Shown here piece after piece: positions 26,398 through 37,047 of a stretch of DNA of 64,000 bases. The position numbers and the translations under genes were made by a program. The DNA is from SZUA-365 sp964635845 (GTDB lineage: Bacteria; Bacteroidota; Ignavibacteria; SZUA-365): contig CAZWNO010000005.1 in assembly GCA_964635845.1 (NCBI GenBank), positions 1 through 64,000 of the forward strand, in the 5' to 3' direction. The notes below the pieces were generated by a model. The model was given only the letters and a program-made list of their open reading frames with translations, was not told where the DNA came from and did no database searches. Position 1 is the stretch's first letter; each line of letters begins with the position of its first letter.

Positions 26398-29300
26398 TCA
26401 GTGGACGACAGTCAATTTTACCGTCGCGGCTCCCTCGCCGCTTCGGAGCAGGACGACATACGTACCCGCGGGCAGACGCGAGCAGTCGACCAGTGCCTCG
26501 CGTTGTCCGGCACGGGTATTCCCTTCCTCGATCATCGCGGCGATGCGTCCCTGTGCATCGAAAAGCACGAGCGTGTATTCGCCGTCACGCGGAAGCACGT
26601 AACGCAGGCGGACCGTCGCATGTGCGGGATTCGGGAGCGGCGGAGCAATCTGCAGCCCGGCCGTTCGCCCGAGCAGGCGTCGCCCGTCGGAGAAGCAGTA
26701 GCCATCGAGCGTGAATCGGCCCGGCGCATGGAGTTCGACCACCACGGCGGGATGCGCGAAGCTCGCCGCCTCCGGCTGCAGCGCAGTCACACTGTCGTTG
26801 CCGATCAGTACCAGGCAGCGCAGTGCGGCGAGTAGGTCTCCGCTGCCGGAGAGCCTCCCGCCGGTGGCGTTGATGGTCGCCACGCCCTCGGCCTGATCGT
26901 GATCGAAGGTGAGCTGCATGCCCTCTGACAAGGTGCCGATCCCCGTCACGGCCACAGGATAGAGCATGCTCGCATTGAACCGCAGGCCGGCATGCCATTC
27001 GCGGATGTTCAATCCGGTGATGTCGCGGCTGAGCAGGAGCGGAATGTCGACCGTGTCATCGGGCGCGCCGGAAACCGTGCCGGCGCGGACTGTCAGCGGC
27101 AGCAGATCACCGTAGCCTTCGTACGAGATCGGTACCGCCAGCGTGGTTTCGCAGGGCGCCCCGTAGCGGATGTGGATGCTGTCGCCCGCGCGTCCGAGAC
27201 GGTCGGGCGTGTATGCCAGCGCGAGGGTCATGCTGTCGCCGGGTGCGATATCCACCGGTACCGCGGGTGATGCGGAGATCAGGCGGAGCTGCGGAGACGC
27301 GACGATGATCTCCTCGATACGCACTGTGAACGACGCGGTGTTGCGTCCGACGAGCAGCGTGCCCGTGTATTCGGTCCCGAGCTGTCCGCTGCCGAGGAAG
27401 GTCGTGTCGGCGAACGCGATTCCGCCGTCGCGGACCGTCGCACGGAGGTCTGACTGGAAGACGACGAGCTGTCCGTCGAGCAGCACCTCCGTGATCAGCT
27501 GCACGTCGTAGGATCCGACGACGCCCGCCAGCGGGGTGAAACTGATCGTCAGGTTGAGCTGTGCGCCCGGATCGAGCCCATAGGGCAAGGTCGGAAGATT
27601 TTCGATGCGGAACGCCGCTGCGCGGGAACCCGAGGGCTGGATGCTCCGCAGCTCGATCGGCGTGGTCCCGTTGTTGAACAGCGATACGAGTCCGCTGCGG
27701 GTCTCGCAGATCGGGACGTCGCCGAAGTCGAGATTATTCTGCACGAACTGCCGGAGTACCGTTCCGCGCACGATGAGATGAAACTCACCCCCGCAGGGAC
27801 CGAGCGGAATCCGGATCGTGTCGTCGAGGGATCCCTCGCGGGAAGGCAGGAAACGCAGCGCCAGCGGACTGCGCTGCCGCCCCTGAAGCGTGTACGGAAA
27901 TGCACGGCCCTGGTAGCTGTAATCGGCATGCATCAGGATTCCATCGAGCCGTACTGCCGCGTCACCGACGTTGATGATCGCCGTGTCGATGCTGACCGGA
28001 CTCCCCAGCAGAAGCTGGCCGAGATTCATGATGATATCCTGCGGCGCTTCGTATCGCACGCGCGTCGCGAACAGCGGCAGTTCGAGCACGGGTTGGTCCG
28101 GCGCATCGGTCGTAACGAACAGCGCTGCCGTCGCGCTGCCGTCCGGCACATCCGCTGCGCGGAATCGGAGGATGAACAGCCGCAATCCACCGGCCGCCAC
28201 CGGTTCGTCGGGTGCCGGCGGATTGAGCAGCGTGTATCCCGCGGCGCCGGATCCGTTGATGTTCGCGCTCCTGAGCAGGGCCGGCGCGCCGCCGGTGTTG
28301 TGCAGCGTCACCGTATCGATCTCCTCCTGACAGTATGCCAGTGAGTCGAAATGCAGCTGCGGCGGAGAAAAGACGAGATCCCCTTCGACGGCGACACCCT
28401 CGAGTGCTATACAGACAGTGTCGGCACAGGGTCGGTCAAAAATCAGACACAGCGACCCGAAATAGCTTCCCGCAGTGTCCGCCTGGAACACGACGGAGAT
28501 ATCGGCTGACGATCCCGCGGCGATGTCCTTCGGGAGAGCGGTCGCGGCGGAGAACTGTGCCGCCGGCTGCAGCGCGATCGCCGCGAGCCGCAAGCCCTGC
28601 ATGTCCCGGTTGAAGATGTTGATCGTCTTCGACTGCGCTGTCCCAGCGACCACGTTGGCGAACAGCAGCGTCGACGGCGTGGCCTCGATGTACTCTTCAC
28701 CGGCGCGGCCGGTCAGCTGTACGACCGTCGTACGCTCGCAGGCGCCGCTGCGGCTCCGCACCGTCAGCGTGGCCGTGTACACACCCGGTCCCGCCGGACG
28801 GAAACGGATGCGCAGCGTGTCCGCCGCATACGCGCCGAGGGTGCGCGGAAGAGCTGTCTCGGGAACGAATGCGCCGTCGCTGCTGCGCAGCTCGAGGAGA
28901 TGCTCTTCCAGTCCGTTGCCGTTGCCGATGGGGACGGAGAAGACGCGCTCGGCTTCGCAGAAGGGAATGTTTCCAGCGTCCACGGTGTCGGGAATGGTCA
29001 ATTCCCGATCTTCGCGCAGCGCGACGAGCGCCACGGCGGTGAGCGGCGCGGCGTTGGATTGCAGCAGCAGTTCCCCGCGGGCGAGTGTCGGCACGGGTTT
29101 CCGCGCACAGATGCGGAAGCTCGCCCCTTCCCCGGCTTCGAGCAGCACGGCGGTGTCGGGTTCCACGGAGAAGACCGCGGTATTGCTTACGGCGGGCAGC
29201 AGCAGCTGCGGAATCGTGAGCGCGTTGACAATCCGCACGCTGTCGCAGAGCAGGCTGTCACAGAACGCGAAGGTATAGCGCAAGGTATCGGCGGAGAAGG

Positions 29301-32300
29301 CGAACGGCGTGCCGATGAACCTGGCGGCGATGTCGAAGCAGATGGTGTCGGGGCACGGGGACGAAAGCACGGCGCACAGCACGCCGCTCACCGCACCGGT
29401 GTCCTTGGCGAGCCGGATCTTCAGATCCGCCGCGAGCGACTCGCCCGGCCGCAGCGTACGCGGCGCCGTGAGCTGCTGCAGCAGGTACAGCGAGGGCGTC
29501 GCGCCACGCAGGATCAGCGAATCCACGACGACGTCGATCGAATCGCTGTTGCGCAGGCGGACGGCGACAGCGCTCGTATCGGTGATCGGCAGAGTGCCCA
29601 GCACCAGCGGATCGGGCTGAACGGTCAGCAGCGGCACCGGGACGCCGGCCCGGAAGCGAAGCATGTACACCGCGCGGCAGGGATCGGTGATCACGCGCAC
29701 CTCGATCGCGATGGTCGTATCGAGCGGCAGGGTCACGTCGACCCAGAGGTCGAAGGTTCCGCCCGGAGGGACGTTCGTCGGGATGGAGTTCGATCGCAGG
29801 GTCGCGAACGGGCTCCCCCGCATCAGGTCGGCGCTCGAGAGCAGCAGGACCTCATTGTTGTCGTTGCGGAGGACGAAGCGGCGCGAACCCTGCACGTCAC
29901 GGCAGAGCTGCAGCAGCATCAGCGTGTCGCCGACGACGGTGAGCGTCTGCACTTTCTTCCGTCCGCTCAGCTGTATCCGGCTCACGCCTCGCACCGTGAG
30001 ATCATTGTGTCCGAGAACGAGCGTGGCGCTGCTTCCTCCGTTGACCGGCGCGTCGTATGCGAGATATATCCAGGCGGCGTTCCCCGGATCGATGGTGATC
30101 GGCAGTTTCGGACCCACCACTCGGAAATGCGCGGCGTTGCTCCCCTCGATCTGCGCCGTGAGAAGCGCCAGCGGTTTCTGCCCCTCGTTGTGCACGAGCA
30201 CGCTGTCCAGGACCTCGGCTTCGCAGGTCTGTGTCTCGAAGATCAGGGCATCCTGCACCTCGACGATGGGCATCTCGTCGCTGATCAGGAGCACGCGCTG
30301 CATGATGCTGCCTCCGCAGGGATCGGACCAGCGGGCGTGCAGGGTGGTCCAGACGCTGTCCACGCTCGTCGCCTGATATGAGAAGCCGACCTCGACGCTG
30401 TTCTTCGGACGGATCCGCAGAGGGAGTCCCGCGGGTGCGGTCAGTTGCAGTCCCGGTACGGGAGGATCGAACCACACTTCGTCGAGTTCCGTCTGGAGAT
30501 AACCGGTGTTGCGCAGCGGCACGATGGATGTAATTTCCCGATCGAGCGGTGCGGGACCAACGACGAGAACGGAATCGGCGTCGAATTCCATGAACGCTTC
30601 GACTCCCCGGCCGGAACAGGCGAGAGTCACGGTGTCGGCACAGGGCGAGAACACCAACCGGAACTGCGCGACCGTGCTCAGTGAATCCGCGCTGCGAGGA
30701 TGGTATCGCAGGGCGAGCTGCACGAACTGGCCGTCCTCGATGCTGAGTGCCGTGTCCACCTCGAGCGTGAAGACGGAATCGCCGCCGAATTGCGCGAACT
30801 CCCGGATTCGGCCGGGCACAGTGCCGATATTCTTCAGCTGCACGTACTCGACGACATTCTCACCGACACAGATATCCTTGAACTGCACCACTGCAGGCGT
30901 CATCTCCATCGAGTTGCTCTGGATCCGACCGGAGAAGGGGATGGCGATGAGCTGCGGACACAGTGGATTTCCCGCGGTCACGAGGACATTGCCGGTGATG
31001 ACGCCGGCCCTGTCGCTGCTGATTGCGAAGCGCAGGGAATCCGGGCCGAGGATCCGGTCACCGATCATGTGCGAGAGCAATTCCAGCTTCCCACGGTCGC
31101 TGAAGATCTCGATGTTCGTGATCGTGGGTGCGAGATTGCCGAATACATCCACCTTGAACGTGGCCTCGCTGCGTTCGCCCCTGCAGACCGGAGGAAACGT
31201 CAGGGCGGTGCCGACCGGTACGAGCCGTGAGATGATGCGGTCGCCGTACAGCAGCACATTCCACGGCGAATGCTCCGCGTCGTTGCTCGTGATGGACATC
31301 TGACTGCCGCTGGGAATCAGCCCGAATTCATCCGGACCCGGTTCCCAGCGCACTTCCAGTTCAATCATCCCGCCGGGGGGGATGTTGATGGGCCAGGTGA
31401 CGTTGCGGAGGGAGAAGATCGGGGAATTGAAAGTGATGCCCCCGGAGGCGATCGACAGGTTGCCGGAGCCGGAGTTGTATATCGGGATGAGTATATCCTT
31501 TGAAGTCTGACAGGCCATCGTATCGAAAGACGCCGCCGTGGGCGTCGTGGTGATGTCCGGTCTCTGCGTCCCCGTCCATTTCATGATCCAGCCGGAGGAA
31601 ACGCTGGGGTAGCCGCTGTTGCGCTGCACGCCGCCCACCGCCCAGCCGAAGGCCTCGTTCAGGAAAATCATCTTGTTGACCGGCGGATAGGATTTCCCGC
31701 CGAAAATCACAGGCACGTACTTCGTCCAGGAATACCCGCCATCGGCGGTGTAGGCAAATTCGTCCGCACCGCTCGAAACCCAGCCCTTGAGGGTGTCGAA
31801 GAAGCAGATGCCCTTGTGTCCTTCGGGATTCGAATTGAAAGGCGGCTGGCTCTGTACCGGCGTCCAGTCCCTTCCGCCGTTGGTGGTCTTGAGCATGTGC
31901 GCCGGCGAATTCTGGTTGAATCCGCACAGATACCCGTAGTCGTCATTGATGAAGTGGATCTTGATATGCGTCGGAAAGTATTCCGTCGAATGGGTGAACG
32001 ACAGATCGAACCATCGCTGACTGAGAGGATTGAAGCGGAAAATGGAATTTTCGCCGCCGGCCACCATCCAGTACGTGCCGCTGTGCTTGACATCCGTCAG
32101 CGGAGGATTCACCGGAATCGTGAAGCTCTTCCAGCTCACCCCGCCGTCGAGCGTGCGATGCACACGCCCGGGACCTTCCCCGACGATAATCCCTTCCCGT
32201 TCATCGATGAAGTTGATGGCATACCGGATGCCGTACAGAATCGGATTGAGCGGGGAGACGGAAAACCACGACGCCCCCCCGTCGATTGTCTTGTAGACGA

Positions 32301-32760
32301 GGCTCCGGTAGTCGTCACGCCAGGAGATGAACGCAATGGAGGTATTCGGGATCGCGTGTACGTCCTGCGCCCAGGAGGTCAGTGCGATTGTCAGCGGCGG
32401 ACTGAAGACGCCGGCCGGGACGGTACGCCATGTCGGATCGCCCGGCTTTTTCACCAGAATGCCGGTCTGCTGCGCGATGACGTCGACATCGCCGACCGCG
32501 TAGCCCGTGCCCGTGTCGGCCATGGATACGCCCATGAGACTGCGCACCGGGACCTCGATCGACTGTTCCTTCCACTGACCCACCGGCTGAGCCGATGTGG
32601 AATGCGTGAGGACAGCCGACAGCGGTGCGGCTACGCATAGTATTAACAGAAAGCGGATCAAACGACGATACGGCTGCGAATCTGGTGAATATATTTCACG
32701 ATGATACTTTTTCTTTCGGACAATGACAAGGGAAGAATGCTCCCGGTGAACGGCACTCAT
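26398..32760 (-). CDS. Giant T9SS-secreted protein with Hydin/ASH-type repeats
   Basis: 2120 residues. A signal-like segment (about 34-58, RRLIRFLLILCVAAPLSAVL, ending STSAQ) is followed by a BNR/Ycf48-like propeller region to about residue 400 with repeated GGxSW/GGRDW motifs. Then come about a dozen Ig-like repeats of roughly 110 residues in the choice-of-anchor-D/ASH style (LTVSGRG-like ends, LRNTGYLQTEL, VPPGGTFDL). A cohesin-like segment (GAPDDTVDIPLLLSRDITGLN) precedes the T9SS type-A sorting domain (APPLPNPAHATVRLRYVLPRDG... LTVVH). Expected to be exported and anchored at the surface. The ATG directly follows the porin stop (TGAATG), with GGAGAG upstream. Function unknown. Confidence 0.9.
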   Translation of the reverse strand: MSAVHREHSSLVIVRKKKYHREIYSPDSQPYRRLIRFLLILCVAAPLSAVLTHSTSAQPVGQWKEQSIEVPVRSLMGVSMADTGTGYAVGDVDVIAQQTGILVKKPGDPTWRTVPAGVFSPPLTIALTSWAQDVHAIPNTSIAFISWRDDYRSLVYKTIDGGASWFSVSPLNPILYGIRYAINFIDEREGIIVGEGPGRVHRTLDGGVSWKSFTIPVNPPLTDVKHSGTYWMVAGGENSIFRFNPLSQRWFDLSFTHSTEYFPTHIKIHFINDDYGYLCGFNQNSPAHMLKTTNGGRDWTPVQSQPPFNSNPEGHKGICFFDTLKGWVSSGADEFAYTADGGYSWTKYVPVIFGGKSYPPVNKMIFLNEAFGWAVGGVQRNSGYPSVSSGWIMKWTGTQRPDITTTPTAASFDTMACQTSKDILIPIYNSGSGNLSIASGGITFNSPIFSLRNVTWPINIPPGGMIELEVRWEPGPDEFGLIPSGSQMSITSNDAEHSPWNVLLYGDRIISRLVPVGTALTFPPVCRGERSEATFKVDVFGNLAPTITNIEIFSDRGKLELLSHMIGDRILGPDSLRFAISSDRAGVITGNVLVTAGNPLCPQLIAIPFSGRIQSNSMEMTPAVVQFKDICVGENVVEYVQLKNIGTVPGRIREFAQFGGDSVFTLEVDTALSIEDGQFVQLALRYHPRSADSLSTVAQFRLVFSPCADTVTLACSGRGVEAFMEFDADSVLVVGPAPLDREITSIVPLRNTGYLQTELDEVWFDPPVPGLQLTAPAGLPLRIRPKNSVEVGFSYQATSVDSVWTTLHARWSDPCGGSIMQRVLLISDEMPIVEVQDALIFETQTCEAEVLDSVLVHNEGQKPLALLTAQIEGSNAAHFRVVGPKLPITIDPGNAAWIYLAYDAPVNGGSSATLVLGHNDLTVRGVSRIQLSGRKKVQTLTVVGDTLMLLQLCRDVQGSRRFVLRNDNNEVLLLSSADLMRGSPFATLRSNSIPTNVPPGGTFDLWVDVTLPLDTTIAIEVRVITDPCRAVYMLRFRAGVPVPLLTVQPDPLVLGTLPITDTSAVAVRLRNSDSIDVVVDSLILRGATPSLYLLQQLTAPRTLRPGESLAADLKIRLAKDTGAVSGVLCAVLSSPCPDTICFDIAARFIGTPFAFSADTLRYTFAFCDSLLCDSVRIVNALTIPQLLLPAVSNTAVFSVEPDTAVLLEAGEGASFRICARKPVPTLARGELLLQSNAAPLTAVALVALREDRELTIPDTVDAGNIPFCEAERVFSVPIGNGNGLEEHLLELRSSDGAFVPETALPRTLGAYAADTLRIRFRPAGPGVYTATLTVRSRSGACERTTVVQLTGRAGEEYIEATPSTLLFANVVAGTAQSKTINIFNRDMQGLRLAAIALQPAAQFSAATALPKDIAAGSSADISVVFQADTAGSYFGSLCLIFDRPCADTVCIALEGVAVEGDLVFSPPQLHFDSLAYCQEEIDTVTLHNTGGAPALLRSANINGSGAAGYTLLNPPAPDEPVAAGGLRLFILRFRAADVPDGSATAALFVTTDAPDQPVLELPLFATRVRYEAPQDIIMNLGQLLLGSPVSIDTAIINVGDAAVRLDGILMHADYSYQGRAFPYTLQGRQRSPLALRFLPSREGSLDDTIRIPLGPCGGEFHLIVRGTVLRQFVQNNLDFGDVPICETRSGLVSLFNNGTTPIELRSIQPSGSRAAAFRIENLPTLPYGLDPGAQLNLTISFTPLAGVVGSYDVQLITEVLLDGQLVVFQSDLRATVRDGGIAFADTTFLGSGQLGTEYTGTLLVGRNTASFTVRIEEIIVASPQLRLISASPAVPVDIAPGDSMTLALAYTPDRLGRAGDSIHIRYGAPCETTLAVPISYEGYGDLLPLTVRAGTVSGAPDDTVDIPLLLSRDITGLNIREWHAGLRFNASMLYPVAVTGIGTLSEGMQLTFDHDQAEGVATINATGGRLSGSGDLLAALRCLVLIGNDSVTALQPEAASFAHPAVVVELHAPGRFTLDGYCFSDGRRLLGRTAGLQIAPPLPNPAHATVRLRYVLPRDGEYTLVLFDAQGRIAAMIEEGNTRAGQREALVDCSRLPAGTYVVLLRSGEGAATVKLTVVH

Positions 32761-34110
32761 TCATCTCTCCATTCCGGCATCCTGAAACTGCCATCCCGGC
32801 AGGGTGTACAGAAGCTCCACCCTTCCCCAGAAATAGGAATTCGGCATCCGGTAATTGTTTTCCACGAGATACGCGCCGCCGTACCACATGCGTTCGACCA
32901 TCAGATGCGCGGCGAGACGCGGCACGGGTTTCCAGAAAAGCCAGAGCGTGAGCAGATGGCCGATCTGCAGGCTGCCTGACGCATCGTCGTCCGCGGACCG
33001 CCGTATCCGCTGGAGCCGCTGCAGTCCGGCGACGAGTCGCAGATCCTCGAGCGGCTGCACGGAACACTCAAGGAAGGGCGCGCGGATGTTCGACCAGTAT
33101 GCCGGCGCTTCGAGAATTCCGCGGGAGAACGCCACCGACTCGTTCCACATCGGCCAGCGGCCGAGCAGGGGCTCCCAGTCGAACGAATAGGAAAAGAATC
33201 CGGCGCGTACNNNNNNNNNNAGATTCCCCGGATCCTTCCCGTCCGCTGTCGCCGAGGACCAGCCGAGATCCGCATGGAAACCAGACTGGTCGGTCACAAT
33301 TTCGATAGCACCGCGCGCATCCGACTGCCGTTCGCTGCGTTGATATGCCGCCTCCGCGCGGAGCCGCCAGTGCGCGGAGAATCGTTCATCGATCCGCACA
33401 CCGGTAGTGAGCGCGCTCACGTCCCCTGGTTCCAGGGGATGTTCGCCTCCGCGAGGCTGCCAGGGTTTGTACGGTCCGCGCGACGCGAGGATGTAGGTGT
33501 CGACATTCGTGTCGTACGGTCCACCAGCGAAATACACCCCCCAGATCCGGCGCGTATATTCCGCCAACGCGCGCGCACGGTCGTTGATGATCGGGAGCAT
33601 CGTGTCGCTCCGGGGCTGACGCAGGTACAGAAGCGTAACGCGCTGCCGCGGCCAGGGTTCGAGATCCAGCCTTCCGGCATTGACATACAGCGAGCGCGAA
33701 CCGTCGAGGGGACTCCCGTCCATGATCAGGAAACCGTCGCCGAGACGCATGTCCTGCCGGCCGACCGTCGCCTCGACCGGTATTCCCAGTGTGTCGCGCC
33801 AGCGGGCGTACAGATGCTCGAATACGATCTCATCGAACATGAAATCCCGTTTCGTCGGATATTCGATCCAGTTCGTGAATTCGTTCATCAGCGCGACACG
33901 CAATTCCAGTGCGGCCGAGGGACGCCAGGTCGCGCCGAGACGCGTCCGGTTGAGGAGGCACTGCACCGGGCTCCCCTCCCCACCCCACAATCCTGCGTCC
34001 CAACCGATGTAGCGCATCCGGTGCGATCCGTCGAGCGTCAGCGAGCCCTGCGCGCGCAGCGATGGCGCGGCAATCACCAGCATCACGGAAACTGCTATGA
34101 AACGAAACAT
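32761..34110 (-). CDS. Outer-membrane porin, alginate-export type (contains assembly gap)
   Basis: About 449 residues: signal peptide MFRFIAVSVMLVIAAPSLRAQ, then a beta-barrel typical of the alginate_exp family (DGSHRMRYIGWDAGLWGGEG, LNRTRLGATW, EATVGRQDMRLGDGFLIMDG). Alternating aromatic strands continue to the end. Ten N at 33211-33220 interrupt the gene; both sides stay in frame if the gap length is correct. In this phylum such barrels export or import anionic polysaccharide or small solutes; the substrate is not known. Its stop touches the start of the giant repeat protein. Confidence 0.82.
   Translation of the reverse strand: MFRFIAVSVMLVIAAPSLRAQGSLTLDGSHRMRYIGWDAGLWGGEGSPVQCLLNRTRLGATWRPSAALELRVALMNEFTNWIEYPTKRDFMFDEIVFEHLYARWRDTLGIPVEATVGRQDMRLGDGFLIMDGSPLDGSRSLYVNAGRLDLEPWPRQRVTLLYLRQPRSDTMLPIINDRARALAEYTRRIWGVYFAGGPYDTNVDTYILASRGPYKPWQPRGGEHPLEPGDVSALTTGVRIDERFSAHWRLRAEAAYQRSERQSDARGAIEIVTDQSGFHADLGWSSATADGKDPGNXXXXVRAGFFSYSFDWEPLLGRWPMWNESVAFSRGILEAPAYWSNIRAPFLECSVQPLEDLRLVAGLQRLQRIRRSADDDASGSLQIGHLLTLWLFWKPVPRLAAHLMVERMWYGGAYLVENNYRMPNSYFWGRVELLYTLPGWQFQDAGMER
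33211..33220. other. Assembly gap (10 N)
   Basis: Ten undefined bases inside the porin gene. The true gap length may differ from 10, so the reading frame across it is provisional. Confidence 1.
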
Positions 34111-34217
34111 GGTGCCCTCGATTCCGGGAAACCGGAATATCGGACACCATGCTCACTTTAAAAAATTCCAGATGACAAACGACAAACAGCAGATTACTTC
34201 AGGTCAACCCTCTTCAT

Positions 34218-34295
34218 CTTGTCATCTTGTCATCTTGTCATCTTGTCATCTTGTCATCTTGTCATCTTTCCATCTTGTCATTTGTCATTTGTCAT
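34218..34295. repeat. 8-bp tandem repeat (CTTGTCAT), about 10 units
   Basis: Six perfect CTTGTCAT units, one CTTTCCAT, one more CTTGTCAT and two 7-bp TTGTCAT units. The array starts downstream of the LamG gene and runs into its last codons (RHDK-stop). The 8-bp unit shifts frame, so copy-number change near the stop could alter the C-terminus. Confidence 0.93.
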
Positions 34296-37047
34296 GTCTT
34301 CCATCCCCCGGCGCGAACGCGAGTCCCACGACGTGCAGCAGCGCATCGGTATTCACCTTCACGAAGTACCCGCGGCCCGGACGAAGCATCCCGTCGGCGG
34401 GAGCGAAGTACCCCAGCGCGGGATCGTAGGCGTAGACCACGAGCAGCGCGCCGGCGGGATTCTGCACGATGCCGGCTATGGAGGCGGGACCGCTGGGCGC
34501 GCCCATGAGGTTCCAGCCGCCGAACTGATCCTGCGCCGGGAAATCGAGCGTACTGTGCAGGAAACCGAGGACCACGACGGAATCGGATTTGGAGAATTTC
34601 ACCCAGTAGCCCTTGCCGTACTCGAGCGTCGTCACTTCGAGGTATCCCAGCGAAGGCTCATATTCGTAGGCCTTCCCGTCGGCATCGGGGAACAGCGTGG
34701 CGACGTCGTTCTGCGCGGGCTGAAGCGGCAGCGAGATCAGATTCCATCCCGCGTCGTAACGGACAACGACGCTGCCCGATTTCTGGCGCGCGAGAAAATC
34801 CACACCGGTACGGTTGGCTGTCAGGCTGACGAACGTTTCCTGCGGCGTGAAGCTGAAATAGGGGCTCACCGGCACGATCAGGTAATCGCCCGCGACCAGC
34901 CCCGGTATCTGGTAATCGCCGTTTTGATCGGTGTACGCGCTCTGCTCGACGGGGCCGGACGCGACGATTTTCACTCCCTCGACGGGAGCGCCCGCGTCGG
35001 TCCTCACCGTGCCCGACACCGCGTAGGACACCAGCGGCACGATGTTCAGCCGGATGTTCACGTACTGCGGTGCGTTTATCGCGTTCCCTCCGATCATCAC
35101 GTTGTCGGTATAGGTGCCCACCGGCAGCGTCGTCGTGTTGATCTGCACCTGCACCGAATCCTGATTCGCCGTGCCGGCAGTGGCGGATAGGTCGTACCAC
35201 TGCGCGCTGGTTTTCTGCGCGGTCCAGGAAAGCAGGGCGCCGCCGGTGTTGAGAAGCTGGAAGGACTGCGCCGGAGGGAGCGGCCCGTTCTCGGACGCTG
35301 TGTAGACCAGCTGCCGCGGCTGCACGAAGAGCACAGGTACGGGATCCTGGATCTCGAAAGCCTTGCTCTCGTCCGTCAGCACCGTCGTCGAGGGCGGACG
35401 CACGCGCACGACCGCGCCGGTGGTCTCGGGCCCGGTCACGACCCAGTCGAACACTGCCGGTGAAGCGGGTATCGATGGCGCAAGCACTTCGGTGAAGGTC
35501 TGTCCCCCGTCCCGCGAAAGTTCGAGACGCACGTCGATCAGTCCCGCCGCGTTCCAGCGGATTTCTTCCGTGTCGCCGATCTTCCAGACTTCGCCGCCGA
35601 GAGGTCTCGTGAGCGCGACTGACGCGAGCGACGGGAGCGAGATCGTGCTGACGTAATGGGCGTCGGAGCCGCTGCGGAAGCTGCCGGTCCCGTCGTGCCC
35701 GTTGCCCGAGAGGTCGAAGTCATCGCCGTCGAGCCGGTAACATGCGAGCAGGCCGGGCAGGGGTCCGTTGAATTCCATGCGGTGATGGTCCGCGATCTCC
35801 TGATCGCCGCGGGCAACATTCCACATCCGCACTTCGTCGATGGTGCCTGCGAATCCGTACGCGATCGTGCCGACGCTGCGGATGTCGCTGCATCCGATAA
35901 GGAGCTCCTCTGCGTTGGCGACGCCCGGCTGCGCGAAATTCATGCTCCCCGACGGAAGGCCGTTGATGAAGATCGTCGCGCGATGCACCCCGCCGCTCTG
36001 TTCGAAGCGGGCGGCGACATGGGTCCACGCATTCAGCGGGATGGCCGCGTTGCTCTCGAGATTCAGGCTCCAGTTGCCCGTCGGGATGAAGCGCACTTTC
36101 CCGTTGGTCTTGTTCAGTCCCAGCCAGTAGCTCCAGGTATTCTTCGCATAAGAACCTTTGGAGATGAAGGTCTGATACTGCGTATGTCCGCCTGCCGTCG
36201 GACGGACCCAGCACTCCAGCGTGAAGTTCTGCGTCAGCGACAGCGCGGATGCGTGCGGGACCGTGACATGATCCCCGTCGTTCGCTCCGTTCCGAAGCTG
36301 AAGGCCGATCCGTTCGTAGATGTTCGGATCGGGCGCCGCGATGTACAGCGGTGTTCCCACCGGAGCGCCGTCGACGAGGCCGTTCACGGAGAGGGCGTTA
36401 CCGTTGAAGCGCCAGCCGCCGCGCATGAAGCGGCCGAAACGGCCGCCTGTGGTCTCGAGGGGAATGCGGAACAGCTGACCCTCGGCGGTCGAAAAGTCGA
36501 TGTTCGTGTTCCAGATCCGCACCTCGTCGAGCTGGCCGGTCCAGTAGTAGTCGGGACTCGCGCCCTGCCGGTCCGCGCCGATGCGCAGGTCGGAGGTGTT
36601 GTACTGCATGAATGTCTGTCCGGGATTGAGCTGACGGTCGAGCACGCCGTTGATGTAGAACCGGAGATCGTTCTTGAACACATCGAAGCTGACCGCGACG
36701 TGCGTCCAGACGTTGAGCGGAACGATGGCCTGGCTTTCGAAATTCCCCTGCCCGTTCGGCCAGTAGCGCAGACGTCCCTGTGCATTCACGCCGAACCAGT
36801 ACCCCGCGGCCCAGTTGTTGCCGACGATGGTCATCGGCGTTCCGTTCGTGGTGGGTCGCACCCACGCGCTGATGCTGACCGCGCCCCCGATGGTCAGGTC
36901 TGCATTGAGCACCGGACCGGAGGGAACGGAAATGAAGCTTGCGCCGTCGAGCGAGAGCACGGAGTTCACTGCGCTGTACTGGGCGAATGCCTGCGGCGAG
37001 GCTGCGAGGGACAGGCAAATCAGAAAAAGAAGTACCGGGCGTTTCAT
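34285..37047 (-). CDS. Secreted protein with two LamG domains and GWNLIS modules
   Basis: 920 residues from ATG 37047 (MKRPVLLFLICLSLAASPQA, signal peptide); ATG 37062 is the alternative. Order: LamG/concanavalin-like domain 1 (LDGASFISVPSGP... DLRIGADRQG), LamG domain 2 (VTVPHASALSLTQNFTLECW... IDEVRMWNVARG), a Ser-Thr-Asn-type Ig domain with WKIGDTEEIRW, a BACON-like domain, a carboxypeptidase-regulatory-like domain (YAVSGTVRTDAGAPVEGVKI), then two modules starting AGWNLISLPL and GGWNLMGAPS, each with a GYWVKF/GYFVKV end. No clear T9SS sorting domain at the C-terminus, which ends in the 8-bp repeat. Probably an adhesive or glycan-binding surface protein. Confidence 0.85.
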   Translation of the reverse strand: MKRPVLLFLICLSLAASPQAFAQYSAVNSVLSLDGASFISVPSGPVLNADLTIGGAVSISAWVRPTTNGTPMTIVGNNWAAGYWFGVNAQGRLRYWPNGQGNFESQAIVPLNVWTHVAVSFDVFKNDLRFYINGVLDRQLNPGQTFMQYNTSDLRIGADRQGASPDYYWTGQLDEVRIWNTNIDFSTAEGQLFRIPLETTGGRFGRFMRGGWRFNGNALSVNGLVDGAPVGTPLYIAAPDPNIYERIGLQLRNGANDGDHVTVPHASALSLTQNFTLECWVRPTAGGHTQYQTFISKGSYAKNTWSYWLGLNKTNGKVRFIPTGNWSLNLESNAAIPLNAWTHVAARFEQSGGVHRATIFINGLPSGSMNFAQPGVANAEELLIGCSDIRSVGTIAYGFAGTIDEVRMWNVARGDQEIADHHRMEFNGPLPGLLACYRLDGDDFDLSGNGHDGTGSFRSGSDAHYVSTISLPSLASVALTRPLGGEVWKIGDTEEIRWNAAGLIDVRLELSRDGGQTFTEVLAPSIPASPAVFDWVVTGPETTGAVVRVRPPSTTVLTDESKAFEIQDPVPVLFVQPRQLVYTASENGPLPPAQSFQLLNTGGALLSWTAQKTSAQWYDLSATAGTANQDSVQVQINTTTLPVGTYTDNVMIGGNAINAPQYVNIRLNIVPLVSYAVSGTVRTDAGAPVEGVKIVASGPVEQSAYTDQNGDYQIPGLVAGDYLIVPVSPYFSFTPQETFVSLTANRTGVDFLARQKSGSVVVRYDAGWNLISLPLQPAQNDVATLFPDADGKAYEYEPSLGYLEVTTLEYGKGYWVKFSKSDSVVVLGFLHSTLDFPAQDQFGGWNLMGAPSGPASIAGIVQNPAGALLVVYAYDPALGYFAPADGMLRPGRGYFVKVNTDALLHVVGLAFAPGDGRHDK

